Assembly: GCA_007695195.1 (NCBI GenBank)
Contig: REEG01000130.1
Coordinates: 1-48,075 of the forward strand
Direction of reading: 5' to 3'
Length of the DNA: 48,075 nucleotides
Source of the DNA: Gemmatimonadales bacterium
Lineage (GTDB): Bacteria > Gemmatimonadota > Gemmatimonadetes > Longimicrobiales > Gaopeijiaceae
The notes under the pieces were generated by a model. The model was given only the letters and a program-made list of their open reading frames with translations, had not been told where the DNA came from and ran no database searches. Within the stretch, counting starts at the first letter, position 1; each line of letters begins with the position of its first letter. Positions 24,895-34,486 of this stretch are shown here, in pieces. Position numbers and translations under genes: made by a program.

Positions 24895-25199
24895 GATGGC
24901 CCGTCTGATTTGAAGGAGATCGGGACGGCTTCCCGTCCCAGGTCCGCTACCGGAGTTGAAGTCCGCACCGGATGTGAAGTGAGGTGGGTACTGTGAGGCT
25001 GATACATACATCATGTCGCCGGAGAGCAGGGAAAGGCCAGGGGCTGAGGAGCCGGCCGCCTCGGGTGGAACCAGCGCTTCCCACCGGCGTAGATCGAAGG
25101 CTGTACACTGAACCGGCTCCCGGCGGCGCTCTCAATGGCACCTGCTTGGCCAACGACCTCGATCCCGATTCGACTGCGGTCCACCTCGCCTCACCCACT
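24895..25199. other. Divergent intergenic region, about 300 bp
   Basis: Shared upstream region of the amidohydrolase and pyrophosphatase genes. It contains a perfect hairpin GGGACGG-CTTC-CCGTCCC (24922-24939) in the leader of the amidohydrolase gene and an AT-richer patch around 25000-25015 (TGATACATACATCATG). No ribosome binding site is seen before the ATG at 25200. Confidence 0.45.
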
Positions 25200-26864
25200 A
25201 TGCCCCGACCCATCCTGATCTTCGGTCACCGCAACCCCGATGCCGACGCCATCTGCTCGGCCCTGGCCTACGCCGACTACAAGTCGCAGACGGCGGAGGG
25301 AGAGTTCAAGGCGGCCCGGTGCGGCAACTCCAACGCCCGAATCGATGCCATCCTGAACCACTTCGGCGTGGCTCTCCCCCCCTTCATCGGGGACGTCACG
25401 CCCCGTCTCCGGGACACCATGAGCCCCGATCCCATCACGGTTCATCCCGAAGCCACCTGCGCAAACGCCCTGAAGATCATTGAGGAGAACGACTTCCAGG
25501 TGGTCCCCGTCGTGGATGAGGCGTCGGGTCTGCTGGGCCAGGTCTCCGTCTTCCAGCTCGGGCGCTACTTCCTCCCACGGCCGGGTCGGGTCGGGGATAT
25601 GCGTCGGGTCCGGACCTCCATCGCTTCGGTGGTGGATGCCCTCGGTGCCCGCATCCTGCACGTGGAAGACGCGGATCGGGTCCAGGATTTTCACGTTCGG
25701 GTTGGAGCTATGGACATCCGGTCCTTCGACCGGATCCGAAGCGACGAGTACGTGGCTCCGGAGCAGAGCGTCGTGGTGGTGGGAGATCGTTGGGACATCC
25801 AGCAGCGGTCCATTCAGCTCGGCATTCGACTCCTGGTCATCACCGGTGCCATGGAGGTGGAAGCCGATGTGGTGGAGCGCGCCCGTGAGGCCGGCGTCAG
25901 CCTCATCGTCAGTCCCTTCGACTCGGCCACCACAGCCTGGACCATCCGGGTGGCAGCGCGGGTCAGCGATGTGATGACTGATGATCTGGCCGAATTCTCG
26001 CCTGAAGAGACGGTGGCCGACGTCCGGCGTCGCACTGCCACCATGGGTCCCGCCGTCTTCATGGTCACCAACGATGAGGGACGGTTGGTGGGCGTATTCA
26101 CCCGACGCGATCTCCTCCGCCCCAGCTCCACCCGGATCATCCTGGTGGATCACAACGAGCTCACCCAGGCCGTGTCCGGTGCCGATGAGGTGGAGATCAT
26201 CGAAGTGGTGGATCACCATCGGCTCGGGGATCTCCGGACCGCCGATCCCATTCTCTTCCTGAATCGTCCCGTGGGTTCGACCTGCACCATCGTGGCGGAC
26301 CTGTATCAGCAAGCTGGTCTGACGCCGTCCCGGGAAATGGCCGGTGTCATGATGGGAGGGCTGGTGTCCGACACCCTGAACCTCCGGAGTCCAACCACCA
26401 CCGCCCTGGACAAGGAAATCCTGGGCTGGCTTGAGGGGATCGCAGGACTTACCGGGACTGAACTGGCCGACATCATCTTCTCGTCCGGCTCCGTGGTGGC
26501 GAACCACGAGCCTGCTGAGGTCATCGGAATGGATCGGAAGACCTACCTGGAAGACGACTTCACCTTCGCCATCTCCCAGGTTGAGGAGGTGGGCTTCGAA
26601 GGCTTCTGGGATCGCACCGAGGAGCTGCTGGACGCCCTCGAGGCGAGCCGCGTCGAAGATGAATTGGACTTTGCCGCGCTCATGGTGACGAACATCAAGG
26701 AGCAGGATTCGCTCCTTCTGGTCCGAGGATCACAGGGGGTGATCGAGGCCATCAACTATCCGGCGGTGGAAGAGCACGAGATCTACCGGCTGGATGGGGT
26801 GGTGAGCCGGAAGAAGCAGCTGCTCCCCTTCATCACCGGAATCCTCAAGAACGCCCGGGAGTAG
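25200..26864 (+). CDS. ppaC: Manganese-dependent inorganic pyrophosphatase with CBS and DRTGG domains
   Basis: 554-residue family II (DHH) pyrophosphatase. Domain order: DHH N-terminal part (IFGHRNPDADAICSALAYADY, metal residues His10, Asp14, Asp16), first CBS repeat (RDTMSPDPITVHPEATCANALKII...VVPVVDE), a DRTGG domain (about residues 150-250), second CBS repeat (VSDVMTDDLAEFSPEETVADV...GVFTRRDLL), then the rest of the DHH domain (ILVDHNE, EVVDHHRLGD, RPVGSTCTIVADLYQQAG) and DHHA2 with the diagnostic SRKKQLLPFI at the C-terminus. CBS-containing members are regulated by adenine nucleotides, with AMP inhibiting and ATP or diadenosine polyphosphates activating. Start chosen at the conserved MPRPILIFGH. 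Monocistronic in appearance, 50 bp before an SDR gene. Confidence 0.93.
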   Translation: MPRPILIFGHRNPDADAICSALAYADYKSQTAEGEFKAARCGNSNARIDAILNHFGVALPPFIGDVTPRLRDTMSPDPITVHPEATCANALKIIEENDFQVVPVVDEASGLLGQVSVFQLGRYFLPRPGRVGDMRRVRTSIASVVDALGARILHVEDADRVQDFHVRVGAMDIRSFDRIRSDEYVAPEQSVVVVGDRWDIQQRSIQLGIRLLVITGAMEVEADVVERAREAGVSLIVSPFDSATTAWTIRVAARVSDVMTDDLAEFSPEETVADVRRRTATMGPAVFMVTNDEGRLVGVFTRRDLLRPSSTRIILVDHNELTQAVSGADEVEIIEVVDHHRLGDLRTADPILFLNRPVGSTCTIVADLYQQAGLTPSREMAGVMMGGLVSDTLNLRSPTTTALDKEILGWLEGIAGLTGTELADIIFSSGSVVANHEPAEVIGMDRKTYLEDDFTFAISQVEEVGFEGFWDRTEELLDALEASRVEDELDFAALMVTNIKEQDSLLLVRGSQGVIEAINYPAVEEHEIYRLDGVVSRKKQLLPFITGILKNARE

Positions 26865-26914
26865 AAGGAATACGCTCTTCAAGACGTTGAACCCCTTCCC
26901 CCCGGACCCCGCTT

Positions 26915-28381
26915 ATGAACATCCTGGTCACCGGCGCCACCGGATACATCGGGGGCCGGCTGGTCCCGCGGCTTCTGGCCCGCGGGCATCGAATCAGGGT
27001 CATGGTACGGGATCCACGACGGCTCCGGGGGCGGGACTGGGAAGGGCAGGTGGAGGTCTTCCAGGGCGATCTGTCGGATCCCACCTCCCTCGTGGGCTTG
27101 GCGGAAGGGATGGACGCCGCCTATTACCTGGTCCACTCCATGTACGCCGGAGAGGACTTCGCCCGCCGCGATCGGGAGGCGGCTGAGAACTTCGCGTCGG
27201 CGTGTGCCCACCTCCCCCTCACCATCTACCTCGGGGGCATCCTTCCGGCCACGGAGGAATTGACCCGCTCCGAACACCTGCGGAGCCGCGCGGAAGTTGG
27301 ACGGGTCCTGGCCGCCCACCTTCCCACCACCGAATTCCGGGCTGGACCCATCATCGGATCCGGTTCTGCTTCCTTCGAGATGGTCCGGTACCTCACCGAG
27401 CGCCTTCCCTTCATGGTGGCGCCGCGCTGGGTGCGAAATGAGGTTCGTCCCATCGCCGTTCGGGACATCCTGGCCTACCTCATACAGGCGGTGGAACGAG
27501 CCGAGCCCCTGGGTATGTTGGAGGTGGGAACCGAACTCACCACCTTCGCCGGCATGATGCATGGGTACGCCGCGGTCCGCGGCCTCCGCCGGACCCTGAT
27601 CCCCGTCCCAATCCTCGCCCCCCGGGTCGCGTCTCTCTGGGTCGGCCTGGTAACGCCTATTCCTCCGTCCATCGCGAAGCCTCTGGTCAAGGGCGTGGTC
27701 CAACCGGTCATCGGCGACACCACCCGAGCTCGCCGTGAATTTCCGGGGATCGACCCCATCTCCTACCGCCGGGCGGTGGAGCTCGCTCTGCTCCGTATTG
27801 AAACCGGTGCGGTGGCCACCCGTTGGAGCGGCGCCCTTGGTGACGCCAAGACCTATGAACTCCGGGACGTGGAGGGCGTGCTCCGGGAAGTAAGAACCCG
27901 ACGGGTGGATCTTCCGCCTGAGGCTGTGTTCAGGGCCTTCTCCTCCGTGGGCGGAGAACGCGGGTGGTTGGTCTGGACGCCCCTCTGGAAGATCCGGGGT
28001 ATTCTGGACCAATTGGTGGGCGGACCGGGCCTTCGCCGTGGCCGACGCCATCCCTACGAACTCTCGGCCGGAGAGGCCGTGGACTTCTGGAGGGTGGAGG
28101 CGTGGACACCGCCCAAGCGTCTTCGGCTTCGCGCTGAGATGCGGGTACCGGGCCGGGCCTGGTTGGAGTGGGAGGCGATTCCGGAGGGGTCCGGGACGCG
28201 CCTGGTGCAACGAGCCCTCTTTGCGCCCTCGGGGCTCTGGGGAGTCGTTTACTGGTACATGATGTATCCGGCCCACCGCTTCATCTTCTCGGACCTCATC
28301 GATGCCGTGGTTGCGCTGGCTCGGGACGAATTCGCCAGGGAACAGGGGCTGAGTCCTTCCTCACCCTCCGGAGCGGGCTGA
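26915..28381 (+). CDS. SDR-family NAD(P)-binding protein with DUF2867 domain
   Basis: 488 residues. The N-terminal 270 are an extended/atypical SDR: the Rossmann motif VTGATGYIGGRLVPRLLARGH, AYYLVHSMYAGEDF and a quinone-oxidoreductase-like TEFRAGPIIGSGSASFEMVRYLTERLPFM. The C-terminal part (from about residue 330, VFRAFSSVGGERGWLVWTPLWKIRG...LSAGEAVDFWRVEAW...LRLRAEMRVPGRAWLEWEA) is a SRPBCC-like DUF2867 domain. The catalytic YxxxK is not evident, as in other atypical SDRs. Its substrate is unknown. It follows ppaC at 50 bp and overlaps the convergent pdeM gene by 21 bp. Confidence 0.88.
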   Translation: MNILVTGATGYIGGRLVPRLLARGHRIRVMVRDPRRLRGRDWEGQVEVFQGDLSDPTSLVGLAEGMDAAYYLVHSMYAGEDFARRDREAAENFASACAHLPLTIYLGGILPATEELTRSEHLRSRAEVGRVLAAHLPTTEFRAGPIIGSGSASFEMVRYLTERLPFMVAPRWVRNEVRPIAVRDILAYLIQAVERAEPLGMLEVGTELTTFAGMMHGYAAVRGLRRTLIPVPILAPRVASLWVGLVTPIPPSIAKPLVKGVVQPVIGDTTRARREFPGIDPISYRRAVELALLRIETGAVATRWSGALGDAKTYELRDVEGVLREVRTRRVDLPPEAVFRAFSSVGGERGWLVWTPLWKIRGILDQLVGGPGLRRGRRHPYELSAGEAVDFWRVEAWTPPKRLRLRAEMRVPGRAWLEWEAIPEGSGTRLVQRALFAPSGLWGVVYWYMMYPAHRFIFSDLIDAVVALARDEFAREQGLSPSSPSGAG

Positions 28382-29110
28382 CCCTCTCCCTACCTCCACC
28401 ACGGTGCTACCCGCCGCCGCGAAAAGGCGTCGCCGGGACCGGCGCTCCACGGCGTATCCTCCGGTGAAGATGCCGTAGGCGGGCAGGATCATGACCTGGG
28501 GGTCCACCACGAAGCAGGCCGGCCGTGCCCGGATCCCCGGTGCCCTGAGCCGGATCACAGGGTGCAGGTGTCCGCAGATTACGGGCTGCGGGGACTCAGG
28601 TCCGTCGCCGGCGGGGGGCTCGTGCCGGAGGAGGAACCGGCCGCGGTAAGCTTCGTCCTCCACCTCCCGTATCCCCAGGGGGCACGGGGGCGGACCGGCT
28701 GTCCGGTCATGGTTTCCCAGGATCCACCACACCTCTCCTGGAATCCGCGCCCGCCAGCGAAGCAGGGCATCTATGGTCTCCGGCGTCCATGCCTCCGGGC
28801 CGTGCACCAGGTCACCGAGGATCACCACCTCCCGGACGTGGCGGTCCAGGCACGTCCGGGCCAGCCGGTCCAGCGTTTCCGTGCCGGCGCCCTCGGGGAT
28901 GGGGAGCCCCCGGGACCGGAATACCGCCTCCTTGCCCAGGTGGAGATCGGCCACCAGAAGGGTGTTCCCCGTGCAGCGAAGAAGAGCCCCATCACCCAGG
29001 AGCAGGAAGTCTTCCTCCCACCAGGTTAGCGGCAGGGCGCCCGGTGATCCGTCCTCGAGACCTCCGTCGCCGGCGGCACCTCCCCCTGGGCCTTCACCTT
29101 GCCCCCTCAT
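28361..29110 (-). CDS. pdeM: Ligase-associated DNA damage response endonuclease PdeM
   Basis: 249-residue calcineurin-like metallophosphoesterase. All metal motifs are visible: LLVADLHLGKEAVF (Asp55, His57), ILGDLVHG, WILGNHD and CGHLHPVIRL. The FRSRGLPIPEG segment and C-terminal PAYGIFTGGY are specific for the PdeM group, which occurs with the helicase, ligase and exonuclease genes that precede it here. It is the last gene of that operon and its ATG overlaps the helicase stop by 4 bp. The first 25 residues are Gly-rich and unconserved, so a slightly later start is possible. Confidence 0.92.
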   Translation of the reverse strand: MRGQGEGPGGGAAGDGGLEDGSPGALPLTWWEEDFLLLGDGALLRCTGNTLLVADLHLGKEAVFRSRGLPIPEGAGTETLDRLARTCLDRHVREVVILGDLVHGPEAWTPETIDALLRWRARIPGEVWWILGNHDRTAGPPPCPLGIREVEDEAYRGRFLLRHEPPAGDGPESPQPVICGHLHPVIRLRAPGIRARPACFVVDPQVMILPAYGIFTGGYAVERRSRRRLFAAAGSTVVEVGRGSARSGG

Positions 29111-31635
29111 GTCCCGGCCGCCTTTTCAAGTTGCCCCGCCATCCGACGCACCCGATCGATCCAGGCTTCCGACGAGACGGAGGCATGTAGGCGGTCGGCC
29201 CAGAGGGGGAAGGCCAGGGGTGTGAGACGCTCCGTCTCCCGGACCTCGACGGGGAGGCGGTGGAGGCGGATCAGCCCATCGCGAATCCGGCCAATGTTCA
29301 ATTCCCGCTCCATGACCTCCCGCCGGGCCTGGTCCAGGAAGAGGTTCTCGGGGTCGTAGCGCTGTAGCACATCGAAGATCAGCCCACTGGAGGCCTGGAC
29401 CTGCCGGGTTGACTTGCCCTTTCCTGGGTAGCCCGGGAAGACCAGGCCGGCAATCCGGGCGATCTCCCGGAACTGCCTGCGGGCCAACTCCGCCGCGTTC
29501 AGGCACTGGAGAAGTTCTTCCGCGACTCCCTCCGGCGAAAGGAGTTCGCCCCAATCCGCCACTTCCAGGAGGTCGGACGAGAGAAGTTCGAAACCGTAGT
29601 CGTTCACCGAGAACTCCACCGAGCGCGGTTTCTGTCGGGTCAGTCGCCAGGCCAGAAGTGCCGCCAGGCCTTCATGGGCCAGCCGCCCCAGGAAGGGGTA
29701 TACGAAGAGGTGGTGGCCTTCCCGAGTCCGGGTCCTCTCCACCAGGAGGAAGTGGGGAGAGGGGATCCGTGACCAGCGCTGCTGAAGTGCGAGCAGCTCT
29801 TCCAGGGCCGTCTCTTCCGGATCCAGGGGGGATTCCAGGGTGGCCGGAACATGAGGCCGGGAAGACCCCAGACGCTCCCCCCATCGGGGCAGGACCTCCA
29901 ACATGCGTTCTCCCAGCTCGGTTGAGAGGGGCATGCGTCCTCCCATCCACCGGGGCACCGCCCCCTTCCCGCCCCTGGAGCGCCGGACCCAGGCCGTCAT
30001 CTCCCGAACGCGAACCAGTTTGAGCCGTCGGCCGGCGAAGAGGAAGGTCTCGCCCGGGCGAAGGCGGCTCAGGAATGACTCCTCGATGGTGCCGAGGGTT
30101 CGGCCCTTCAGGTACCGGACCGTCAGGGCAGCGTCGGAGGTGATGGTTCCGATGGCCATGCGGTGCCGGCGCCCCGTGCGCAGGTCCGGAACCCGGAACA
30201 CCCCGTCGTCCCCCTCTACCACCCGGCGGTACTGAGGATAGGCCTTGAGCGCCGACCCTCCTCGGGTCACGAAATCCATGACCCAGCGCCATTCCCCGTC
30301 CTTCAGGGTACGGTAGGCCCACGTGGTACGCACCTCCGCCAGGAGGTCGGCAGGTCGGAAACCACCGCCCAGCGCCACCGTCACCAGGTGCTGGGCCAGA
30401 ACGTCCAGGGGGGCCTGGAGAGGTCGGCGTGGCTCCACCTTCTCCTGCCCCATGGCTTCGCGGGCGGCGGCGAATTCCGCCATCTCGAAGGCGTGGGTGG
30501 GTACCGCCACCAGGTGACTCTGTCGTCCCGGCCCATGTCCACTCCGTCCCGCCCGCTGCAGGAGACGACCGACCCCCTTTGGGGAGCCCACTTGCACGAC
30601 CCGATCCACGGCGGGAAAGTCCACGCCCAGGTCCAGCGATGAGGTGCAGACGACGCAGGTGAGGCTGCCCCGGCGGAGCCCTTCCTCCACCTCTTCCCGG
30701 ATCTCCCGGCCCAGGGAGCCGTGGTGGAGGGCGAGTTCGGCTCCCAACTCCGGTCGGGCTCGCTGCAGCGCGTCGTACCAGAGCTCGGCCTGGGAGCGCG
30801 TGTTGGTGAAGAGAAGCGTGGTACCGCCCTGGTCCAGGAGGGGAAGAACCTGATCCAGCAGCTGAAGACCCAGGTGGCCGCTCCAGGGGAAGCGTCCCAT
30901 GGATGGCGGGATCAGAGTGCGGACACGGGCCGGAGGTGCCAGGGGGGCGTCAGCCCGAAGAATGGTCCGTGGCCGCGGTCCGGATCCGCACAGCACGTCC
31001 AGGGCTTCGTCCACATTGGACAGTGTGGCCGAAAGACCCCAGCTCTGCATGTCCGGGTTCCACCGGCGGAGGCGTGCCAGCCCCAACTCCGTCTGCACAC
31101 CGCGCTTCGTTCCCAGGAGCTCGTGCCACTCATCCACCACAACGCCACGGATGCCCCGAAGCTGCCGGGCCCCCTCCCGCCGGGAGAGGAGAACGGAGAG
31201 CGACTCGGGAGTGGTGATGAGCACCGTGGGGAGTCGTTGCAGCTGCCGGGCTTTCCGGGCCGAGGGGGTATCCCCGGACCGGAGTTCCACGGACCAGGGC
31301 AGTCCCAGCGCCTCCACCACTTCGGTGGCCTGCTCCAGGGTGGTGCGGGCCAGCGCCCGGAGGGGAGTGATCCAGAGGTGGCGAAGGGGCGCTGAACCTC
31401 CGTCACCATCCGCCGGCCGCAGGAGCATCTCGGGCTCTGCATCCAGCGAGGCCAGGACGGCCCCCCCCCAGACGGCCAGTGTCTTCCCTACTCCAGTGGG
31501 GGCGTGGAGTACCCCGTCGGCACCGGATCGCCAGGCCTCCCAGCAGGCCTCCTGAAAGACGAAGGGCTCCCATCCGCGCCGGGCCATCCAGTCCCGGAGG
31601 GCGGCTTCAACCGAGGCCACGGAGGGCGGTGTCAC
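29107..31635 (-). CDS. Ligase-associated DNA damage response DEXH helicase (Lhr-core-like)
   Basis: 842-residue SF2 helicase. Motif I HAPTGVGKT (about 44-52), motif Ia WITPLRALARTT, motif Ib LITTPESLSVLL, motif II VVDEWHELLGTKRG (DEWH), motif III GLSATL, motif IV region LLFTNTRSQAELWY, motif V CTSSLDLGVDFPAVDRVVQVGSPKG and motif VI LLQRAGRSGHGPG are all present. A winged-helix and Lhr C-terminal core follow. Lhr-type helicases translocate on DNA and unwind DNA or RNA:DNA hybrids. The GTG start overlaps the ligase stop (GTGA), so translation is coupled. It is the standard companion of the neighbouring ligase. Confidence 0.94.
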   Translation of the reverse strand: MTPPSVASVEAALRDWMARRGWEPFVFQEACWEAWRSGADGVLHAPTGVGKTLAVWGGAVLASLDAEPEMLLRPADGDGGSAPLRHLWITPLRALARTTLEQATEVVEALGLPWSVELRSGDTPSARKARQLQRLPTVLITTPESLSVLLSRREGARQLRGIRGVVVDEWHELLGTKRGVQTELGLARLRRWNPDMQSWGLSATLSNVDEALDVLCGSGPRPRTILRADAPLAPPARVRTLIPPSMGRFPWSGHLGLQLLDQVLPLLDQGGTTLLFTNTRSQAELWYDALQRARPELGAELALHHGSLGREIREEVEEGLRRGSLTCVVCTSSLDLGVDFPAVDRVVQVGSPKGVGRLLQRAGRSGHGPGRQSHLVAVPTHAFEMAEFAAAREAMGQEKVEPRRPLQAPLDVLAQHLVTVALGGGFRPADLLAEVRTTWAYRTLKDGEWRWVMDFVTRGGSALKAYPQYRRVVEGDDGVFRVPDLRTGRRHRMAIGTITSDAALTVRYLKGRTLGTIEESFLSRLRPGETFLFAGRRLKLVRVREMTAWVRRSRGGKGAVPRWMGGRMPLSTELGERMLEVLPRWGERLGSSRPHVPATLESPLDPEETALEELLALQQRWSRIPSPHFLLVERTRTREGHHLFVYPFLGRLAHEGLAALLAWRLTRQKPRSVEFSVNDYGFELLSSDLLEVADWGELLSPEGVAEELLQCLNAAELARRQFREIARIAGLVFPGYPGKGKSTRQVQASSGLIFDVLQRYDPENLFLDQARREVMERELNIGRIRDGLIRLHRLPVEVRETERLTPLAFPLWADRLHASVSSEAWIDRVRRMAGQLEKAAGT

Positions 31636-33329
31636 GGCTCTCCCCTTGAATGGCGCAGCAGGGCTCGTGCCGCCTCCAATGTGTCGGCTTCCTCCGGCGG
31701 CTTGTCCTGGCGCCAGCGAGCCATACGGGGGAAGCGGAGGGCGAGGCCGGAGCGATGCCTCGATGATTCACGGATGCCGTCGAAGGCCAGTTCGAACACG
31801 AGCTCCGGCTCCACGGCCCGGACCGGCCCGAAGCGGTCCACGATGTTGCGCCGGATCCACCGATCCACCTCGCGGATTTCCGCGTCGGTAAGGCCCGAGT
31901 AGGCCTTCCCTACAGGCACCAGTTCGCCGTCGGCCCAGACCCCGAAGGTGTAGTCCGTGTAGAGCGAAGCCCGACGCCCGTGGCCCCGCTGAGCATAGAG
32001 GAGGACGGCGTCCAGGGTGAGGGGATCCACCTTCCACTTCCACCAGGGTCCACGTCGACGTCCAACCCCGTAGGTTGAGGCGCGGGCCTTGATCATGAGG
32101 CCCTCCACGCCCCGGGTCCGGGCCGTATCCCTGAGCGCGTGGGCGATGGCCCAGTCATGGACTGTCACCGGCGGGGAAAGGGCCAGGGGAACGCCGGAAG
32201 CCGGCTCCACCGCTGGATCGCTCCCGATCCCGGCCGCCTCGAGAAGCGCTGACAGTCGCCGCCGTCGCTCCTGGAGGGGTTGCTCCCTCAGGTCACGCTC
32301 CTCGGCCTCCAGGAGGTCGTAGGCCAGAAAGATCACCGGGACCTCACCCCGGAGCCGGGCTCCCACCCGCTTCCTCCCCAGGCGGCGCTGCAGGTCGGCG
32401 AAGGGACGGGGCCCCCCCGGCCCCCACGCCAGGATCTCTCCATCCAGGACGGTGCCCGAGGGTAGGACCCGGGCGGCTTCGGCCAGCTCCGGAAAGGCGG
32501 GGGTCACCAGTTCCTCTCCCCGCGACCAGATCAGGGTCTCGCCCCGGCGGTGAATCAACTGCCCGCGGATGCCGTCCCACTTCCACTCCACCAGCCAGTC
32601 CTCAGGAGGGCCGGGAAGTTCCTCCGGCCCACCATCGAGGGAGTGGGCGAGGAAGAAGGGATAGGGACGGCCCGGGTCCGGAAGGTCGGCATCCGGGGAG
32701 GTGATCTGGAGGAAGGCCTCTGCGGTGGGATCCCAACGTCCGGTCATGCGATGGGCCAGGACCGCCGGATCCATGCCACATGTCTCGGCCAGCGCCCGGG
32801 TCACAAGCTTCTTTCCCACCCCCACCCGGAAGCCACCGGTGAGGAGCTTGTGGAAGACCAGGAGTTCCTGGCCTCGAAGGCGATCCCATGAACGGTTGAG
32901 GCGTTCCTCACGCTCCTGGTCCGTCAGTGACCGAAGGGGGGCGATCCACTCCTCCATCACCTTGTGGAGGGGAGGCGTCTCCTTCTCACCATGGGTGGCC
33001 GCGCGCGCCACCCCAGCCCCCTCAGGCCCGGGCATGGACTTGCCGTCGTCGGGAGGAGGAAGGAGAAGCGCCAGCGTCTCGGCCAGGTCTCCCACCGCAT
33101 CGTAGCACTCCTCCACCAGCCAGAGCGGCGTGTGGGAGCGCCGGGCGACCCACTCCCTGAGGGCCCGGGTCGATACCGAGCGCCTGAGACGCTCTCCGCT
33201 CAGGACCCACAGGGCCCAGGCGGCATCGGCCGGGGGGGCGTCCTGGAAGTAGGCCCTGAGGGCGGCGATCTTCTCCGAGGTCCGGGTGGTGGAGTCCAGG
33301 GCGTTGAAGAGTGTGGTGAACCGTTTCAT
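31632..33329 (-). CDS. ATP-dependent DNA ligase
   Basis: 565-residue ATP-dependent ligase of the bacterial damage-response type. The N-terminal DNA-binding domain (FTTLFNALDSTTRTSEKIAAL, LLTGGFRVGVGKKL) is followed by the nucleotidyltransferase core with motif I EWKWDGIRGQ, whose Lys250 would carry the AMP, motif IV VEGLMIKA and motif V WKWKVDPLTLDAVLLYA, then the OB domain. It seals nicks without NAD+; the main replicative ligase is presumably elsewhere. The ATG overlaps the exonuclease stop by 4 bp and its stop overlaps the helicase start by 4 bp. A linker around residues 90-120 is low complexity. Confidence 0.95.
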   Translation of the reverse strand: MKRFTTLFNALDSTTRTSEKIAALRAYFQDAPPADAAWALWVLSGERLRRSVSTRALREWVARRSHTPLWLVEECYDAVGDLAETLALLLPPPDDGKSMPGPEGAGVARAATHGEKETPPLHKVMEEWIAPLRSLTDQEREERLNRSWDRLRGQELLVFHKLLTGGFRVGVGKKLVTRALAETCGMDPAVLAHRMTGRWDPTAEAFLQITSPDADLPDPGRPYPFFLAHSLDGGPEELPGPPEDWLVEWKWDGIRGQLIHRRGETLIWSRGEELVTPAFPELAEAARVLPSGTVLDGEILAWGPGGPRPFADLQRRLGRKRVGARLRGEVPVIFLAYDLLEAEERDLREQPLQERRRRLSALLEAAGIGSDPAVEPASGVPLALSPPVTVHDWAIAHALRDTARTRGVEGLMIKARASTYGVGRRRGPWWKWKVDPLTLDAVLLYAQRGHGRRASLYTDYTFGVWADGELVPVGKAYSGLTDAEIREVDRWIRRNIVDRFGPVRAVEPELVFELAFDGIRESSRHRSGLALRFPRMARWRQDKPPEEADTLEAARALLRHSRGEP

Positions 33330-34405
33330 GCGTCCTCCTGGCCCTCCGTCTCGTGCTCGCCCGAATCCGACCCGTCCGGCGCTTCGGAGCCGGCTTCCCC
33401 TTCGAAGCGGGTTGGAACGTTCCACGCATCCCACCCCTCCTCCCGTAGGAACCGCACGGCGGGGCCGGTGGTGCCATGGGTCAGCCCGATCCGTTCGGCT
33501 CCCGTGGCCCGGATCGCCGTCAGGAGGCCGGGCCAGTCCACATGGTCCGAGAGAACGAACCCCCGGTCCCCCCCCCGCCTCCGTCGGTGTCCGCGAATTC
33601 GCATCCAGCCCGATGCGAACCCGGTGGAGACCTGGCCGAACTTTCGGATCCAGGGAGTGCCTCCCGCCGAGGGAGGCGCCACCACCAGCGCACGCCCCTC
33701 GGAGGCACGAGCGGACTCCCGGTTGGCTCGGAGTACATCCGGAAGGGGCACACCGGCCCGATGGAAGGGGGGAAGCAGACGATGGACGGCTCCGTGAACA
33801 AGGATGGGGCCGGGGGCCTCCATCCCCTGATCCAGCAATTCCAGATGGATACCGGCCAGGAGGCGCTGCGCCTTTCCCAGCGAGTAGCCGAAGAGGATGG
33901 AGGTTCGACCTCGCTCGGCGTTCCCTGCCCACCACGTCAGGATATCCCCAAAGACGGCCCGGGGGGTGGGCCACCGATAGATGGGGAGCCCGAAGGTACA
34001 TTCAGAGATGAAGGTGTGGCAGGGAACGGGCTCGAAGGCCCGGCAGGTGGGATCGGACTCCAATTTGTAGTCGCCGGATACCACCCAGACCTCGCCACCC
34101 ACTTCCACGCGGATCTGCGCTGCTCCCAGGATGTGCCCGGCGGGGTGGAGCGACAGGTGGGCGGATCCCATCCGGATCCGCTCACCCCAGGGAAGCGTGT
34201 CGATCCGAGCCGTGGAGCCCAGGCGGACCCGAAGGACGTCGTGCCCGGCCTGGGCCGAGAGGTATCGGCCACTTCCTCCCCGGGCGTGGTCGGCGTGGGC
34301 GTGGGTGATGACGGCGCGGTCCACAGGCTTCCACGGATCGATGTACAGGTCTGCCGCCGGCACGAAGAGGCCGTGATCCGTGACCTGAACCAGCGGTTCC
34401 TTCAC
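33326..34405 (-). CDS. Ligase-associated DNA damage response exonuclease (MBL fold)
   Basis: 359-residue metallo-beta-lactamase/beta-CASP-type nuclease. The HxHxDH metal motif is THAHADHARGG (His35, His37, Asp39, His40), followed by LHPAGHILGAAQIRVE, VVSGDYKLE and SECTFGLPIYRW; the C-terminal LSDHVDWPGLL carries another metal histidine. This protein type always keeps company with the ligase, helicase and PdeM genes and is thought to process damaged ends. GTG start with AGGAG about 7 bp upstream. First gene of the four-gene operon; its upstream region is shared with the divergent B12-dependent regulator. The C-terminal 40 residues are an acidic, unconserved tail. Confidence 0.92.
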   Translation of the reverse strand: MKEPLVQVTDHGLFVPAADLYIDPWKPVDRAVITHAHADHARGGSGRYLSAQAGHDVLRVRLGSTARIDTLPWGERIRMGSAHLSLHPAGHILGAAQIRVEVGGEVWVVSGDYKLESDPTCRAFEPVPCHTFISECTFGLPIYRWPTPRAVFGDILTWWAGNAERGRTSILFGYSLGKAQRLLAGIHLELLDQGMEAPGPILVHGAVHRLLPPFHRAGVPLPDVLRANRESARASEGRALVVAPPSAGGTPWIRKFGQVSTGFASGWMRIRGHRRRRGGDRGFVLSDHVDWPGLLTAIRATGAERIGLTHGTTGPAVRFLREEGWDAWNVPTRFEGEAGSEAPDGSDSGEHETEGQEDA

Positions 34406-34486
34406 CGAAGGTCTCCTTTCGAGAGCGGGTCGGGGAGTCGGGAGACACCCTCCGACGGGCCGCAGGGAAACCCTACACAGGGAAGG

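Noticed and set aside
24984-25199. N-terminal extension of the pyrophosphatase by 72 codons
   Set aside because: Family proteins begin at the conserved DHH strand (MPRPILIFGH); the extension is low complexity and covers the divergent promoter region.
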